Positions 1 through 6,176 of a stretch of DNA of 9,846 bases are shown here, piece by piece. The notes under the pieces were generated by a model. The model saw nothing but the letters and a program-made list of their open reading frames with translations. It was not told the origin of the DNA and made no database searches. Both the position numbers and the translations under genes were made by a program. The DNA comes from an uncultured Bacteroidota bacterium (GTDB lineage Bacteria; Bacteroidota; Bacteroidia; Chitinophagales; Chitinophagaceae): positions 1 through 9,846 of the forward strand of contig CAJATB010000178.1 of assembly GCA_903944755.1 (NCBI GenBank). The letters run 5' to 3'. Position 1 is the stretch's first letter. Every line of letters begins with the position of its first letter.

Positions 1-1073
1 GTTAAGCCATTGGCAATTCTTTGTTCACGTGGTATGGAAGCATGTGTCATGCTTGCAGGATGGTTGATTAGGGACTCCACGCCCCCTAAACTTTCTGCCA
101 ATGAAAATATTTTTGTGCTCGACAATACTTTAGTGGCTGCAGCAACGCTATCATCTTTTAAAGTGAAACTCATCATGCCACCAAAGCCACGCATTTGTTT
201 TTTGGCAATATCGTGATTAGGATGGTCTGAAAAACCGCACCAGTATACTTTTGACACTTTTGGGTGGGTACGTAAATAAGCAGCTACTTTTTCGCCATTC
301 TCACAATGCCTTTGCATTCTTACATGCAGGGTTTTGATTCCTCTTAATACTAAAAAGCAATCCTGAGGCCCTGGCACTGCACCTGTACTTTTTTGAATAA
401 AATACAATTGGTCTCGCAATGTTTCGTCGTTCATTACCAAACAACCTTGAATGACATCACTATGTCCTCCTAAATATTTAGTAGCAGAATGCATTACAAT
501 GGTTGCTCCAAAGTCCAATGGGTTTTGTAAGTACGGTGATGCAAATGTGTTGTCAACGCAAATGATACAGTTATTGGCATTGCCGATTTTGGATACTGCT
601 TCAATATCCGTTATGTTCATCAATGGATTTGTTGGTGTTTCTACCCATATTAATTTTGTTGCAGGGGTTATTGCGTTGGCTACATTTTCTGCATTAGAAG
701 TGTCCACATACACAAATTTGATCCCCATTTTTTCATGCACTTTCGAAAACAAACGAAATGATCCTCCATACATATCATGCGCGGCAATCACTTCGTCGCC
801 TGGCACTAATAAACGCATCACTGCGTCTGTTGCTGCTACGCCACTAGCGAAGGCCAATCCGAATTTTCCGTTTTCGATTACTGCAAATGCTTCTTCTAAT
901 GCAAACCTAGTTGGGTTCTGGCTTCTGGCATACTCATAGCCTTTATGCACACCTGGTGCCGATTGTACATAGGTAGAGGTTTGATAGATGGGTGTCATAA
1001 TAGCACCTGTACTAGGGTCGGGATGGGCGCCTGCATGTATAAATTTTGTTCCTAAGTTATTTTTATTATTCAT
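1..1073 (-). CDS. Trans-sulfuration PLP enzyme, cystathionine gamma-synthase/lyase type (3'-truncated by window edge)
   Basis: Reading from ATG at 1073 the frame stays open for 357 codons to the left edge, so only the last 20-25 residues of this ~380-residue family should be missing. It belongs to the Cys/Met-metabolism PLP-dependent family (fold type I), which joins or splits cystathionine in methionine and cysteine metabolism in the cytoplasm. Visible motifs are YEYARSQNPTR (residues 46-56, the Tyr and Arg that hold the cofactor phosphate of the partner subunit), MYGG (101-104, a Tyr stacking on PLP), VDNTFASP (173-180, Asp174 binding the pyridine N) and HSATKYLGGHSD (195-206) with Lys199 as the Schiff-base lysine. 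SLGGVESLINHPASMTHASIP (from 328) is the family's C-terminal signature. The substrate-carboxylate Arg region lies beyond the edge. Synthase (MetB), gamma-lyase and O-acetylhomoserine-using relatives cannot be separated reliably from this. The leader is A-rich with no Shine-Dalgarno. The SdpI-like gene lies 72 bp upstream on the same strand. Confidence 0.9.
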   Translation of the reverse strand, partial: MNNKNNLGTKFIHAGAHPDPSTGAIMTPIYQTSTYVQSAPGVHKGYEYARSQNPTRFALEEAFAVIENGKFGLAFASGVAATDAVMRLLVPGDEVIAAHDMYGGSFRLFSKVHEKMGIKFVYVDTSNAENVANAITPATKLIWVETPTNPLMNITDIEAVSKIGNANNCIICVDNTFASPYLQNPLDFGATIVMHSATKYLGGHSDVIQGCLVMNDETLRDQLYFIQKSTGAVPGPQDCFLVLRGIKTLHVRMQRHCENGEKVAAYLRTHPKVSKVYWCGFSDHPNHDIAKKQMRGFGGMMSFTLKDDSVAAATKVLSSTKIFSLAESLGGVESLINHPASMTHASIPREQRIANGL

Positions 1074-1145
1074 TTTTATTTTTTATGCTCTTTTAAATTT
1101 ACACTTTTCTTATATCAAATACTTGTTCAATTTCTATTAGGTTCG

Positions 1146-1808
1146 TCACTTAATTGTATTTCCTCTTTTAAACATACGATACGAAAATACAGAAGGCACT
1201 ACTACCATAATTAAAGTGATGCTAAAGAATACAATAAATCCTGCCTTATTTGGTAACAATAAAGCAGCAATGGCTTGAATAAAGCCACCGTATATCCATA
1301 CCTTGCCAGCTAACTTATGCGTTTCGTTCCAGTTATCTTCATTTTCTAAGGTCCATGGCAATTTAAATCCTGCAAAATAATTTTGATGAATTTTTGGCAT
1401 ATACCAGCCAAATCCAGCAAAGGAAAGTCCTAAAGCGGGAAGTAATAACTTGCCAATATCTACAGATTGGTTGCTAGAAGAAAAAATAATAATACAACTA
1501 ATAAGGCTTAAAAAAGCAACCGTAAAAAGCGCGAATTTTTTATACAAGCTATCGTCCTGTTCTTTATACCTTTTTGGATCTAAGCTTTTTATATTGGATA
1601 AGATAAAGAATACGAATAAGCCTACCACTGACATAATTCCAGGGCCAAGAAATATACTGTTCTTGCCTCCATAAGCGTCCGCTTCTCCCTTTATATTAAA
1701 ATGGGTAGGAATGGTTTCAGGTAAGCTTGGATATATATAGGCTGCATAGCCAAAAGGTATAGCTAATAATACTAGGGCAATAAGCAGGTGTGATGAAGAC
1801 TTTTTCAT
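1146..1808 (-). CDS. SdpI/DUF1648 family integral membrane protein
   Basis: A 220-residue protein with about six hydrophobic segments (near 8-27, 53-71, 92-111, 120-136, 170-185 and 190-208), placing it in the inner membrane. Residues 26-44 read YPSLPETIPTHFNIKGEAD, the hallmark of DUF1648 (YPxLPxxIPxHFNxxGxxD). Residues 143-167 contain NYFAGFKLPWTL, then W160 and THKLAG (163-168), the signature of the SdpI C-terminal domain. The family is named after Bacillus subtilis SdpI, which gives immunity to the SdpC toxin and acts with the repressor SdpR. Most relatives have no known role, and no SdpA/B/C-like gene or ArsR-type regulator lies nearby, so an immunity function should not be assumed. The start ATG at 1808 directly precedes a Lys-Lys-Ser cytoplasmic N-terminus. 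It is divergent from the deoxyhypusine-synthase-like gene (93 bp between starts) and could be co-transcribed with the PLP enzyme 72 bp downstream. Confidence 0.85.
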   Translation of the reverse strand: MKKSSSHLLIALVLLAIPFGYAAYIYPSLPETIPTHFNIKGEADAYGGKNSIFLGPGIMSVVGLFVFFILSNIKSLDPKRYKEQDDSLYKKFALFTVAFLSLISCIIIFSSSNQSVDIGKLLLPALGLSFAGFGWYMPKIHQNYFAGFKLPWTLENEDNWNETHKLAGKVWIYGGFIQAIAALLLPNKAGFIVFFSITLIMVVVPSVFSYRMFKRGNTIK

Positions 1809-1876
1809 AGCGTAATAGGTTTTTAAGTGATAAACCGTAATCGTTCCACAAGTTACTATTTATGCCTAAAAAAAAT

Positions 1877-1884
1877 TACTTTTG
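1877..1884 (+). promoter_or_regulatory. Candidate Bacteroidota -7 promoter element
   Basis: TACTTTTG matches the Bacteroidota primary-sigma -7 consensus TAnnTTTG exactly. It lies 17 bp before the ATG at 1902, which would give a very short leader of roughly 10-15 nt. No clear TTTG -33 box is seen; the nearest candidates are weak TT-containing runs around 1843-1854. If this is the promoter, transcription begins downstream of the upstream in-frame ATG at 1827, which supports the 1902 start. A single octamer match in AT-rich DNA is modest evidence. Confidence 0.45.
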
Positions 1885-1901
1885 CTCCAAATCATAAAGC
1901 A

Positions 1902-2876
1902 ATGAGTAAAGGTCCAGTTTCCCAGTTTATAGAACACCAGTATAGGCATTTTAATGCTGCTGCCCTAGTGGACGCCGCAAAAGGGTATGAAACCCATTTA
2001 TTAGATGGCGGTAAAATGCTAGTAAGCTTGGCAGGTGCGATGAGTACTGCTGAGTTAGGAATTAGCTTGGCTGAAATGATCCGTCAAGACAAAATTGCCA
2101 TTATTAGTTGTACAGGTGCTAACCTGGAAGAAGACGTAATGAACTTAGTAGCACATAGCCATTATAAAAGAGTCCCTAATTATAGAGATTTAACCCCACA
2201 AGACGAGTGGGATTTATTGGAAAACCATTACAATCGTGTAACGGATACTTGTATTCCGGAAGAAGAAGCGTTCAGAAGATTACAAAAGCATATTGTTAAA
2301 TTCTGGAAAGAAGCGGAAGCAAAAGGCGAGCGTTATTTCCCTCATGAATTTATGTATCAAGTTATTTTGAGTGGAGAGTTAGAGCAGTATTATGAAATTG
2401 ATCCTAAAGACAGTTGGATAGTAGCTGCAGCTAAAAAAAATATTCCAATTGTGGTTCCAGGTTGGGAGGATAGCACTACTGGTAATATTTTTGCGAGCTA
2501 TGTAATTAAGAATGAATTAAAAGCAAGTACTGTTAAAAACGGTATTGAATATATGGTGATGTTGACAGAGTGGTACAGAGCAAATAGTGGTGGTAAAGGA
2601 GTTGGTTTCTTTCAAGTAGGAGGTGGTATTGCAGGTGATTTTCCTATTTGTGTAGTACCTATGATGTACCAAGATTTAGAATGGCATGATGTTCCATTCT
2701 GGAGCTATTTCTGTCAAGTGAGTGATAGTACTACATCTTACGGTTCTTACTCGGGTGCAGTACCGAACGAAAAAATCACTTGGGGTAAATTAGATATTCA
2801 TACACCTAAGTTTATTGTTGAAAGTGATGCTACCATTGTAGTGCCTTTGATTTTCGCTTATATACTTGGTCAATAA
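1902..2876 (+). CDS. Deoxyhypusine-synthase-like protein (probable polyamine enzyme)
   Basis: A 324-residue NAD-dependent enzyme of the deoxyhypusine synthase (DHS) superfamily. ATG 1902 is chosen over the in-frame ATG 1827 because homology-like sequence begins at MSKGPVSQFIEHQYRHFNAA, the 25 extra residues look like translated leader, and a promoter-like element lies between the two. Nucleotide-binding motifs are SLAGAMSTAELG (42-53), SCTGANLEEDVM (69-80) and VPGWEDSTTGN (185-195). ITWGKLDIHTPKF (292-304) holds Lys296, matching the human DHS lysine that carries the aminobutyl imine, with Trp294 and Glu290 also matching. The human His288 position appears to be Asp246 (GGGIAGDF, 240-247), and human Asp313 and Asp316 appear as Tyr280 and Tyr283. 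Bacteria lack eIF5A, the normal DHS substrate, so a free polyamine is the likelier acceptor; some bacterial DHS-like proteins are reported to make homospermidine. It is the only plus-strand gene here, monocistronic, ending in a strong terminator. Confidence 0.9.
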   Translation: MSKGPVSQFIEHQYRHFNAAALVDAAKGYETHLLDGGKMLVSLAGAMSTAELGISLAEMIRQDKIAIISCTGANLEEDVMNLVAHSHYKRVPNYRDLTPQDEWDLLENHYNRVTDTCIPEEEAFRRLQKHIVKFWKEAEAKGERYFPHEFMYQVILSGELEQYYEIDPKDSWIVAAAKKNIPIVVPGWEDSTTGNIFASYVIKNELKASTVKNGIEYMVMLTEWYRANSGGKGVGFFQVGGGIAGDFPICVVPMMYQDLEWHDVPFWSYFCQVSDSTTSYGSYSGAVPNEKITWGKLDIHTPKFIVESDATIVVPLIFAYILGQ

Positions 2877-2894
2877 GAGACCATCGAAATATTT

Positions 2895-2928
2895 AAAAAG
2901 CCACTCTATTTTGGAGTGGCTTTTTTTT
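2895..2928 (+). terminator. Rho-independent terminator of the DHS-like gene
   Basis: The sequence AAAAAGCCACTC (2895-2906), loop TATTTTG, then GAGTGGC (2914-2920) runs straight into eight T residues (2921-2928). The GC-containing core GCCACTC/GAGTGGC is perfect and extends into A-T pairs with the T tract. It starts 19 bp after the stop codon at 2874-2876. The A-run on the left could give weak termination in the opposite direction, but the convergent M28 gene already has its own terminator. Confidence 0.92.
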
Positions 2929-2956
2929 GGATACATTTAAAGCTTGATTCTTTTAA

Positions 2957-3076
2957 AGAAACATATAAGATAATGACACACGAACTTTGAGCGAAGCGAG
3001 TTCACAATTTTAGATGATCTATGGCATTTTTAGCGGGCATGGCGAGCGAGAGTGAGTTATTATCTTATACATTTCT
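2957..3076. repeat. Inverted-repeat element with 25-bp imperfect arms, between convergent genes
   Basis: The left arm (2957-2981) and right arm (3052-3076) are reverse complements at 21 of 25 positions. They share a perfect 11-bp core, TATAAGATAAT at 2964-2974 and ATTATCTTATA at 3059-3069. The 70-bp interior holds a smaller dyad GAACT/AGTTC (2982-2986 with 2999-3003) around the word AGCGAAGCG, a near-palindrome TAGATGATCTA (3011-3021), and a second GCGAGCGAG word at 3042-3050. The interior words are richer in GC than the flanks. In minus-strand RNA two of the four arm mismatches become G-U wobbles; in plus-strand RNA one does. There is no plausible ORF inside and no obvious target-site duplication. 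It could be a REP/MITE-like element, a structured RNA or decayed leftover sequence. The structure is seen; the function is unknown. Confidence 0.6.
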
Positions 3077-3133
3077 ACTGAAACAGGAAGTGGCGAGAAA
3101 TATAATATTAAAGAATGTAGAGATTTCGAGCAT

Positions 3134-3162
3134 AAAAATGCCCCAGTAAACTGAGGCATTTA
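3134..3162 (-). terminator. Rho-independent terminator of the minus-strand run
   Basis: Read on the minus strand, AAATGCCTCAG pairs with CTGGGGCATTT around a 4-nt TTTA loop (11 pairs including one U-G wobble), followed by a run of Ts ending TTTTTATG. It begins 21 bp after the M28 peptidase stop codon. The wobble pair is a mismatch on the plus strand, so the hairpin is better formed in minus-strand transcripts. This marks the 3' end of the peptidase transcript and probably of the genes upstream of it. Confidence 0.85.
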
Positions 3163-3182
3163 AAAATATTAATCAAGTTGAA

Positions 3183-4730
3183 TTATCTCGAAGGCATAGT
3201 CAATTTCAAATCACGCTTCAACATATTTTCTCGTTGTGCCATTTCACATGCAGTGTAATAAATCATCAATACTCTTCTTTGCATTAAGTCAAAATTTATT
3301 TTCTCAATGGTGTCTGTTGGTTTATGGTAGTCGGATTGTAACATGCCATCATAATAGAATAAGACAGGTACTCCTTTGCGTGCAAAGTTGTAATGATCGC
3401 TTCGATAGTAAATTCTATTTTTATCGTTAGGGTCATCAAATTTATAATCCAATATAATATTACTTGAAGCCTTATTTGCTGCTTCGTTTATAATTGGTAA
3501 GTCGGTACTTAACTTATCATGACCTATAACATAAACATAGTTTAATGAATCAGCAGTTAAGCGCTCTGTATCAACTCGCCCAACCATATCAATATTTAAA
3601 TCGACAGTGGTTTTATCCAAAGGGAAAATAGGGTGCTCTGAATAATATTCTGAACCCCATAAGCCTTTTTCTTCTCCACTTACGGTCATAAAAACAAGGG
3701 TGCGTCGTGGGTGCTTTCCCTTTTTAGCTGCTGCTGCAAAAGCTTCTGCTATTTGCATTACGCTCACTGTGCCTGATCCATCATCATCGGCACCATAATA
3801 AATAACATCGCCTCTTTTACCTAAATGGTCGTAGTGACTAGTAAGGAAAAGGTATTCGTCTTTTTTATCCGTGCCAGGTATAATACCTATAACATTGCTA
3901 CTTTCTAAATTTTCAGTTACTTTATTGGCAACTACATTTGTTGCAGCCGTATATACACCCTTAGCTATTCCTGCTAAATCAGCAATGCTTAATACTTTTG
4001 TACTCCCTGTCATTGCAGATGCTATTTCCACTGACACATTTGCCATAGTAAAACCAGGATTGCTATTTGGTTTTACATACATATTTCCTTTTAAAGGGGT
4101 AGCTACTTTGCGTGGGAAGTCAGCTGAGATCACAAATAAGGCAGCAGCACCTTTTGCCATAGCAGTGCGCATTTTAGCGATGGACGAACTAGGGCTCATG
4201 TTCATTCCGCGATTTCCGCCAGCGGCCATTGCAGGTATGCCAGTTGCGCTTCCTTCTAGTATAACCACTAATTTTCCTTTGACATCTAGGTTTGCGTAAT
4301 CATTAATTCCTTTTGAAGAATCAACTATTCCATAGCCTGCAAATACGGCATTTGAAAATTTAAAATCACCATTTGAAATAGATTGTAAACTAAAACTAAA
4401 ATCCTTGTCCCATTCAAAAGAACGGCCGTTAACGGATAATTTCTTTTCACTTATAGCGTCCATATATACAGGATAAAGTTGTTGGTAGCTGTCCCCATTT
4501 CCCGGTTTCAACCCCATTTTTTTGAACTGTGCTTCAATATAAGCTGCAGCTTTTTTTTGTCCTGGTGTAGCCGTTTCTCGGCCTTCCATTTCTGCACTAG
4601 CAACAATTGAAAGTTTTTCTTTCAATCCTAGTTGAGTGATTACTGTTCCGAATTTTGTAAGGTCTTCTGCTGTTTGCGCAATAACCAAATTGCTTACAAG
4701 CAATAAAAAGATCCAAATCAATTTTTTCAT
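3183..4730 (-). CDS. Secreted M28-family zinc metallopeptidase with PA domain
   Basis: A 515-residue exported peptidase. Residues 1-19 are a Sec signal peptide (Lys-Lys, then IWIFLLLVSNLVIA) with likely cleavage near AIAQ-type residues 18-20. Residues ~120-265 resemble the protease-associated (PA) insert found in many M28 peptidases (AGYGIVD..., KGKLVVILEGSA, KGAAALFVIS). The catalytic domain follows with the co-catalytic two-zinc set: SHYDH (His299), GADDDGSG (Asp316), SGEEKG (general base Glu353, ligand Glu354), NIDMVGR (Asp381) and DYHKPTDT (His469), assigned by analogy with Aeromonas aminopeptidase. All ligands are present, so it should be active, probably as an aminopeptidase in the periplasm or outside the cell; substrate is not predictable. 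No type IX secretion C-terminal domain is visible, since the protein ends soon after the catalytic fold. The ATG lies 19 bp after the rpiB stop, implying co-transcription, and a terminator follows. Confidence 0.93.
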   Translation of the reverse strand: MKKLIWIFLLLVSNLVIAQTAEDLTKFGTVITQLGLKEKLSIVASAEMEGRETATPGQKKAAAYIEAQFKKMGLKPGNGDSYQQLYPVYMDAISEKKLSVNGRSFEWDKDFSFSLQSISNGDFKFSNAVFAGYGIVDSSKGINDYANLDVKGKLVVILEGSATGIPAMAAGGNRGMNMSPSSSIAKMRTAMAKGAAALFVISADFPRKVATPLKGNMYVKPNSNPGFTMANVSVEIASAMTGSTKVLSIADLAGIAKGVYTAATNVVANKVTENLESSNVIGIIPGTDKKDEYLFLTSHYDHLGKRGDVIYYGADDDGSGTVSVMQIAEAFAAAAKKGKHPRRTLVFMTVSGEEKGLWGSEYYSEHPIFPLDKTTVDLNIDMVGRVDTERLTADSLNYVYVIGHDKLSTDLPIINEAANKASSNIILDYKFDDPNDKNRIYYRSDHYNFARKGVPVLFYYDGMLQSDYHKPTDTIEKINFDLMQRRVLMIYYTACEMAQRENMLKRDLKLTMPSR

Positions 4731-4749
4731 AGTACAAGTTTAGTTAGGG

Positions 4750-5205
4750 TTAATTACAATTTATTTTATTAACACGGTTTTGATGACGACCGCCTTCAAA
4801 AGGAGTAGTCATAAATTTTTCAATCATTTCTTTTGCTAATGCTATAGTTACATAGCGAGCAGGTACACAAATCATATTTGCATTGTTATGCAATCTTGTT
4901 AATTCAGCTATTTCTGTTTGCCAACATAATCCAGCACGAATACCAGCATGCTTATTTGCCGTAATAGCAACTCCATTTGCACTGCCGCAAAATAAAATAC
5001 CAAATGCAGCTTCACCTGTTTCAACACTGGTTGCTGTTGGATGTGCAAAGTCGGGATAATCTACCGAGTCGCCATTAGCAGTTCCAAAATCTTTTACGGT
5101 GTAGCCTTTTTCTTGAAGCCAATTTTTAACTTCATTTTTGTAATCAACTCCCGCATGGTCTGCGCCAAGGGCAATAGGTTTAGTTGCATCAAATACAAAT
5201 GACAT
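4750..5205 (-). CDS. rpiB: Ribose-5-phosphate isomerase B
   Basis: A 151-residue cytoplasmic RpiB/LacAB-family isomerase that interconverts ribose 5-phosphate and ribulose 5-phosphate in the non-oxidative pentose phosphate pathway. Motifs in order are GADHAG (14-19), DYPDFAHP (49-56), GILFCGSANGVAITANKH (69-86) with the catalytic Cys73, GIRAGLC (88-94), RLHNNANM (104-111) with the ring-opening His106, and GGRHQNRV (138-145) for phosphate binding. The GSANG loop differs from the GTGIG of E. coli RpiB; I recall GS-N-G variants as common in Bacteroidota. Length is usual for the family. It sits between tatC (48 bp upstream) and the M28 peptidase (19 bp downstream). These neighbours suggest operon membership rather than a shared pathway. 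Confidence 0.95.
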   Translation of the reverse strand: MSFVFDATKPIALGADHAGVDYKNEVKNWLQEKGYTVKDFGTANGDSVDYPDFAHPTATSVETGEAAFGILFCGSANGVAITANKHAGIRAGLCWQTEIAELTRLHNNANMICVPARYVTIALAKEMIEKFMTTPFEGGRHQNRVNKINCN

Positions 5206-5209
5206 AGGG

Positions 5210-5250
5210 TATAATTCAATTGTTAAATAAATATAATTCCAATGGATTAA
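5210..5250. repeat. Weak tandem near-repeat in the tatC-rpiB gap
   Basis: TATAATTCAATTGTTAA (5210-5226) and TATAATTCCAATGGATTAA (5232-5250) share TATAATTC, AAT and TTAA, with a spacing of about 22 bp, two helical turns. Each copy has a small palindromic centre (CAATTG; CCAATGG). This could be a pair of regulator sites before rpiB or simply AT-rich coincidence. Confidence 0.25.
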
Positions 5251-5253
5251 CTA

Positions 5254-6105
5254 TTAATCCCATTCTTCGTCTTCTTTTTTAACCGACTTGTGCGCCCACC
5301 TTGAAACAATAATACTAAACTCAAATAAAGTATACAATGGAATAAACACCAATGCCTGACTGTACCAGTCGGGGCTTGGTGTTATAAATGCTGCAATAAT
5401 TAAAATAATCACTGCCGCATATTTACGCGTAGTAGATAAGAATTTTGGTGTAATAATACCTATTTTGGTTAATAAGAATACGATAACTGGTAATTCAAAT
5501 GCAATGCCACAACCCAATATCAGATTCGTTAAGTTGTCAAGGTAATCGGCAAATGTTGGAATGGTGGTAATCACACCCCTTGTACCTAATTGGAAGCTTG
5601 CTAAAAAATTAAAAGTAAATGGCCCAAGTACGAAGAAGCCAAATGCGGCGCCCAAGAAGAAGAAGAAAGAAACCCAAAAAATCATGAAACGTGTATTCTT
5701 TAATTCCTTTTCTTTTAATGCTGGTTTTACAAATGCCCAAATTTGATGAAATATATAAGGGAAGGAGATAATTAGTCCCCCCACAAAAGCCATACTAATG
5801 CTACTCATAAACTGACCACCAAATGTAGTGCTCTGCATAGACACTTTCACTGGAGGCATACATAATGCTTGACCTAATTGTAATTGATGACTCAGGTCAC
5901 AAAAAAAACGATACGTAATGAAGTCGGGATTAATAGGACCTGTAATTACATTATCCATAATCCAATCTCTAAAAATAAAGACGGTAACCGAGGTAACTAT
6001 TATTGCTAATAGTGAACGTACAATAGTGCCTCTTAAAACTTCGAGATGATCAATGAATGACATCTCCGATTGGTCGTTTTTACTAAATCTATCAAATAGT
6101 GCCAT
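5254..6105 (-). CDS. tatC: Sec-independent protein translocase TatC
   Basis: A 283-residue polytopic TatC, the twin-arginine signal-peptide receptor of the Tat translocase in the inner membrane. Hydrophobic segments lie near 31-46, 101-120, 141-167, 193-213, 228-242 and 250-268, the usual six. FIDHLEVLR (17-25) carries the conserved cytoplasmic Glu22 of the signal-binding site. FPYIFHQIWAFVKPALKEKE (115-134) is the TM2 and first cytoplasmic-loop signature, and TPSPDWYSQ (242-250) is the segment before TM6, with Asp246. The first periplasmic loop (~47-100) is longer than in E. coli and has two cysteines, Cys69 and Cys82, that could form a disulfide. No tatA or tatB lies in the window, so the partner is encoded elsewhere. 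The gap to the upstream CorC-type gene is 71 bp and to rpiB 48 bp. The tail after TM6 is short and acidic (KKEDEEWD). Confidence 0.96.
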   Translation of the reverse strand: MALFDRFSKNDQSEMSFIDHLEVLRGTIVRSLLAIIVTSVTVFIFRDWIMDNVITGPINPDFITYRFFCDLSHQLQLGQALCMPPVKVSMQSTTFGGQFMSSISMAFVGGLIISFPYIFHQIWAFVKPALKEKELKNTRFMIFWVSFFFFLGAAFGFFVLGPFTFNFLASFQLGTRGVITTIPTFADYLDNLTNLILGCGIAFELPVIVFLLTKIGIITPKFLSTTRKYAAVIILIIAAFITPSPDWYSQALVFIPLYTLFEFSIIVSRWAHKSVKKEDEEWD

Positions 6106-6176
6106 GAATAGTTATCAATGAGCATTAAAGTTAAGGCTTAAAGCGGAAAATGGGAAGCCAAATGCTAAAAATAGTC

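Noticed and set aside
451..939. 162-codon plus-strand open frame
   Set aside because: It lies fully within the PLP enzyme on the other strand, whose motifs and Lys199 are clear; the plus-strand translation has no recognisable features.
1074..1145. Possible riboswitch or attenuator before the PLP enzyme (methionine/SAM control)
   Set aside because: The 72-bp gap is too short for known SAM aptamers with an expression platform and shows no strong hairpin.
1827..1901. 25-residue N-terminal extension of the DHS-like protein from ATG 1827
   Set aside because: The extension does not resemble the family, and a TAnnTTTG promoter-like element lies inside it; ATG 1902 fits better.
6159..6167. TAGCATTTG on the minus strand before tatC as a promoter -7 box
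   Set aside because: It has three bases instead of two between TA and TTTG, and no partner -33 box was found; too weak to list.
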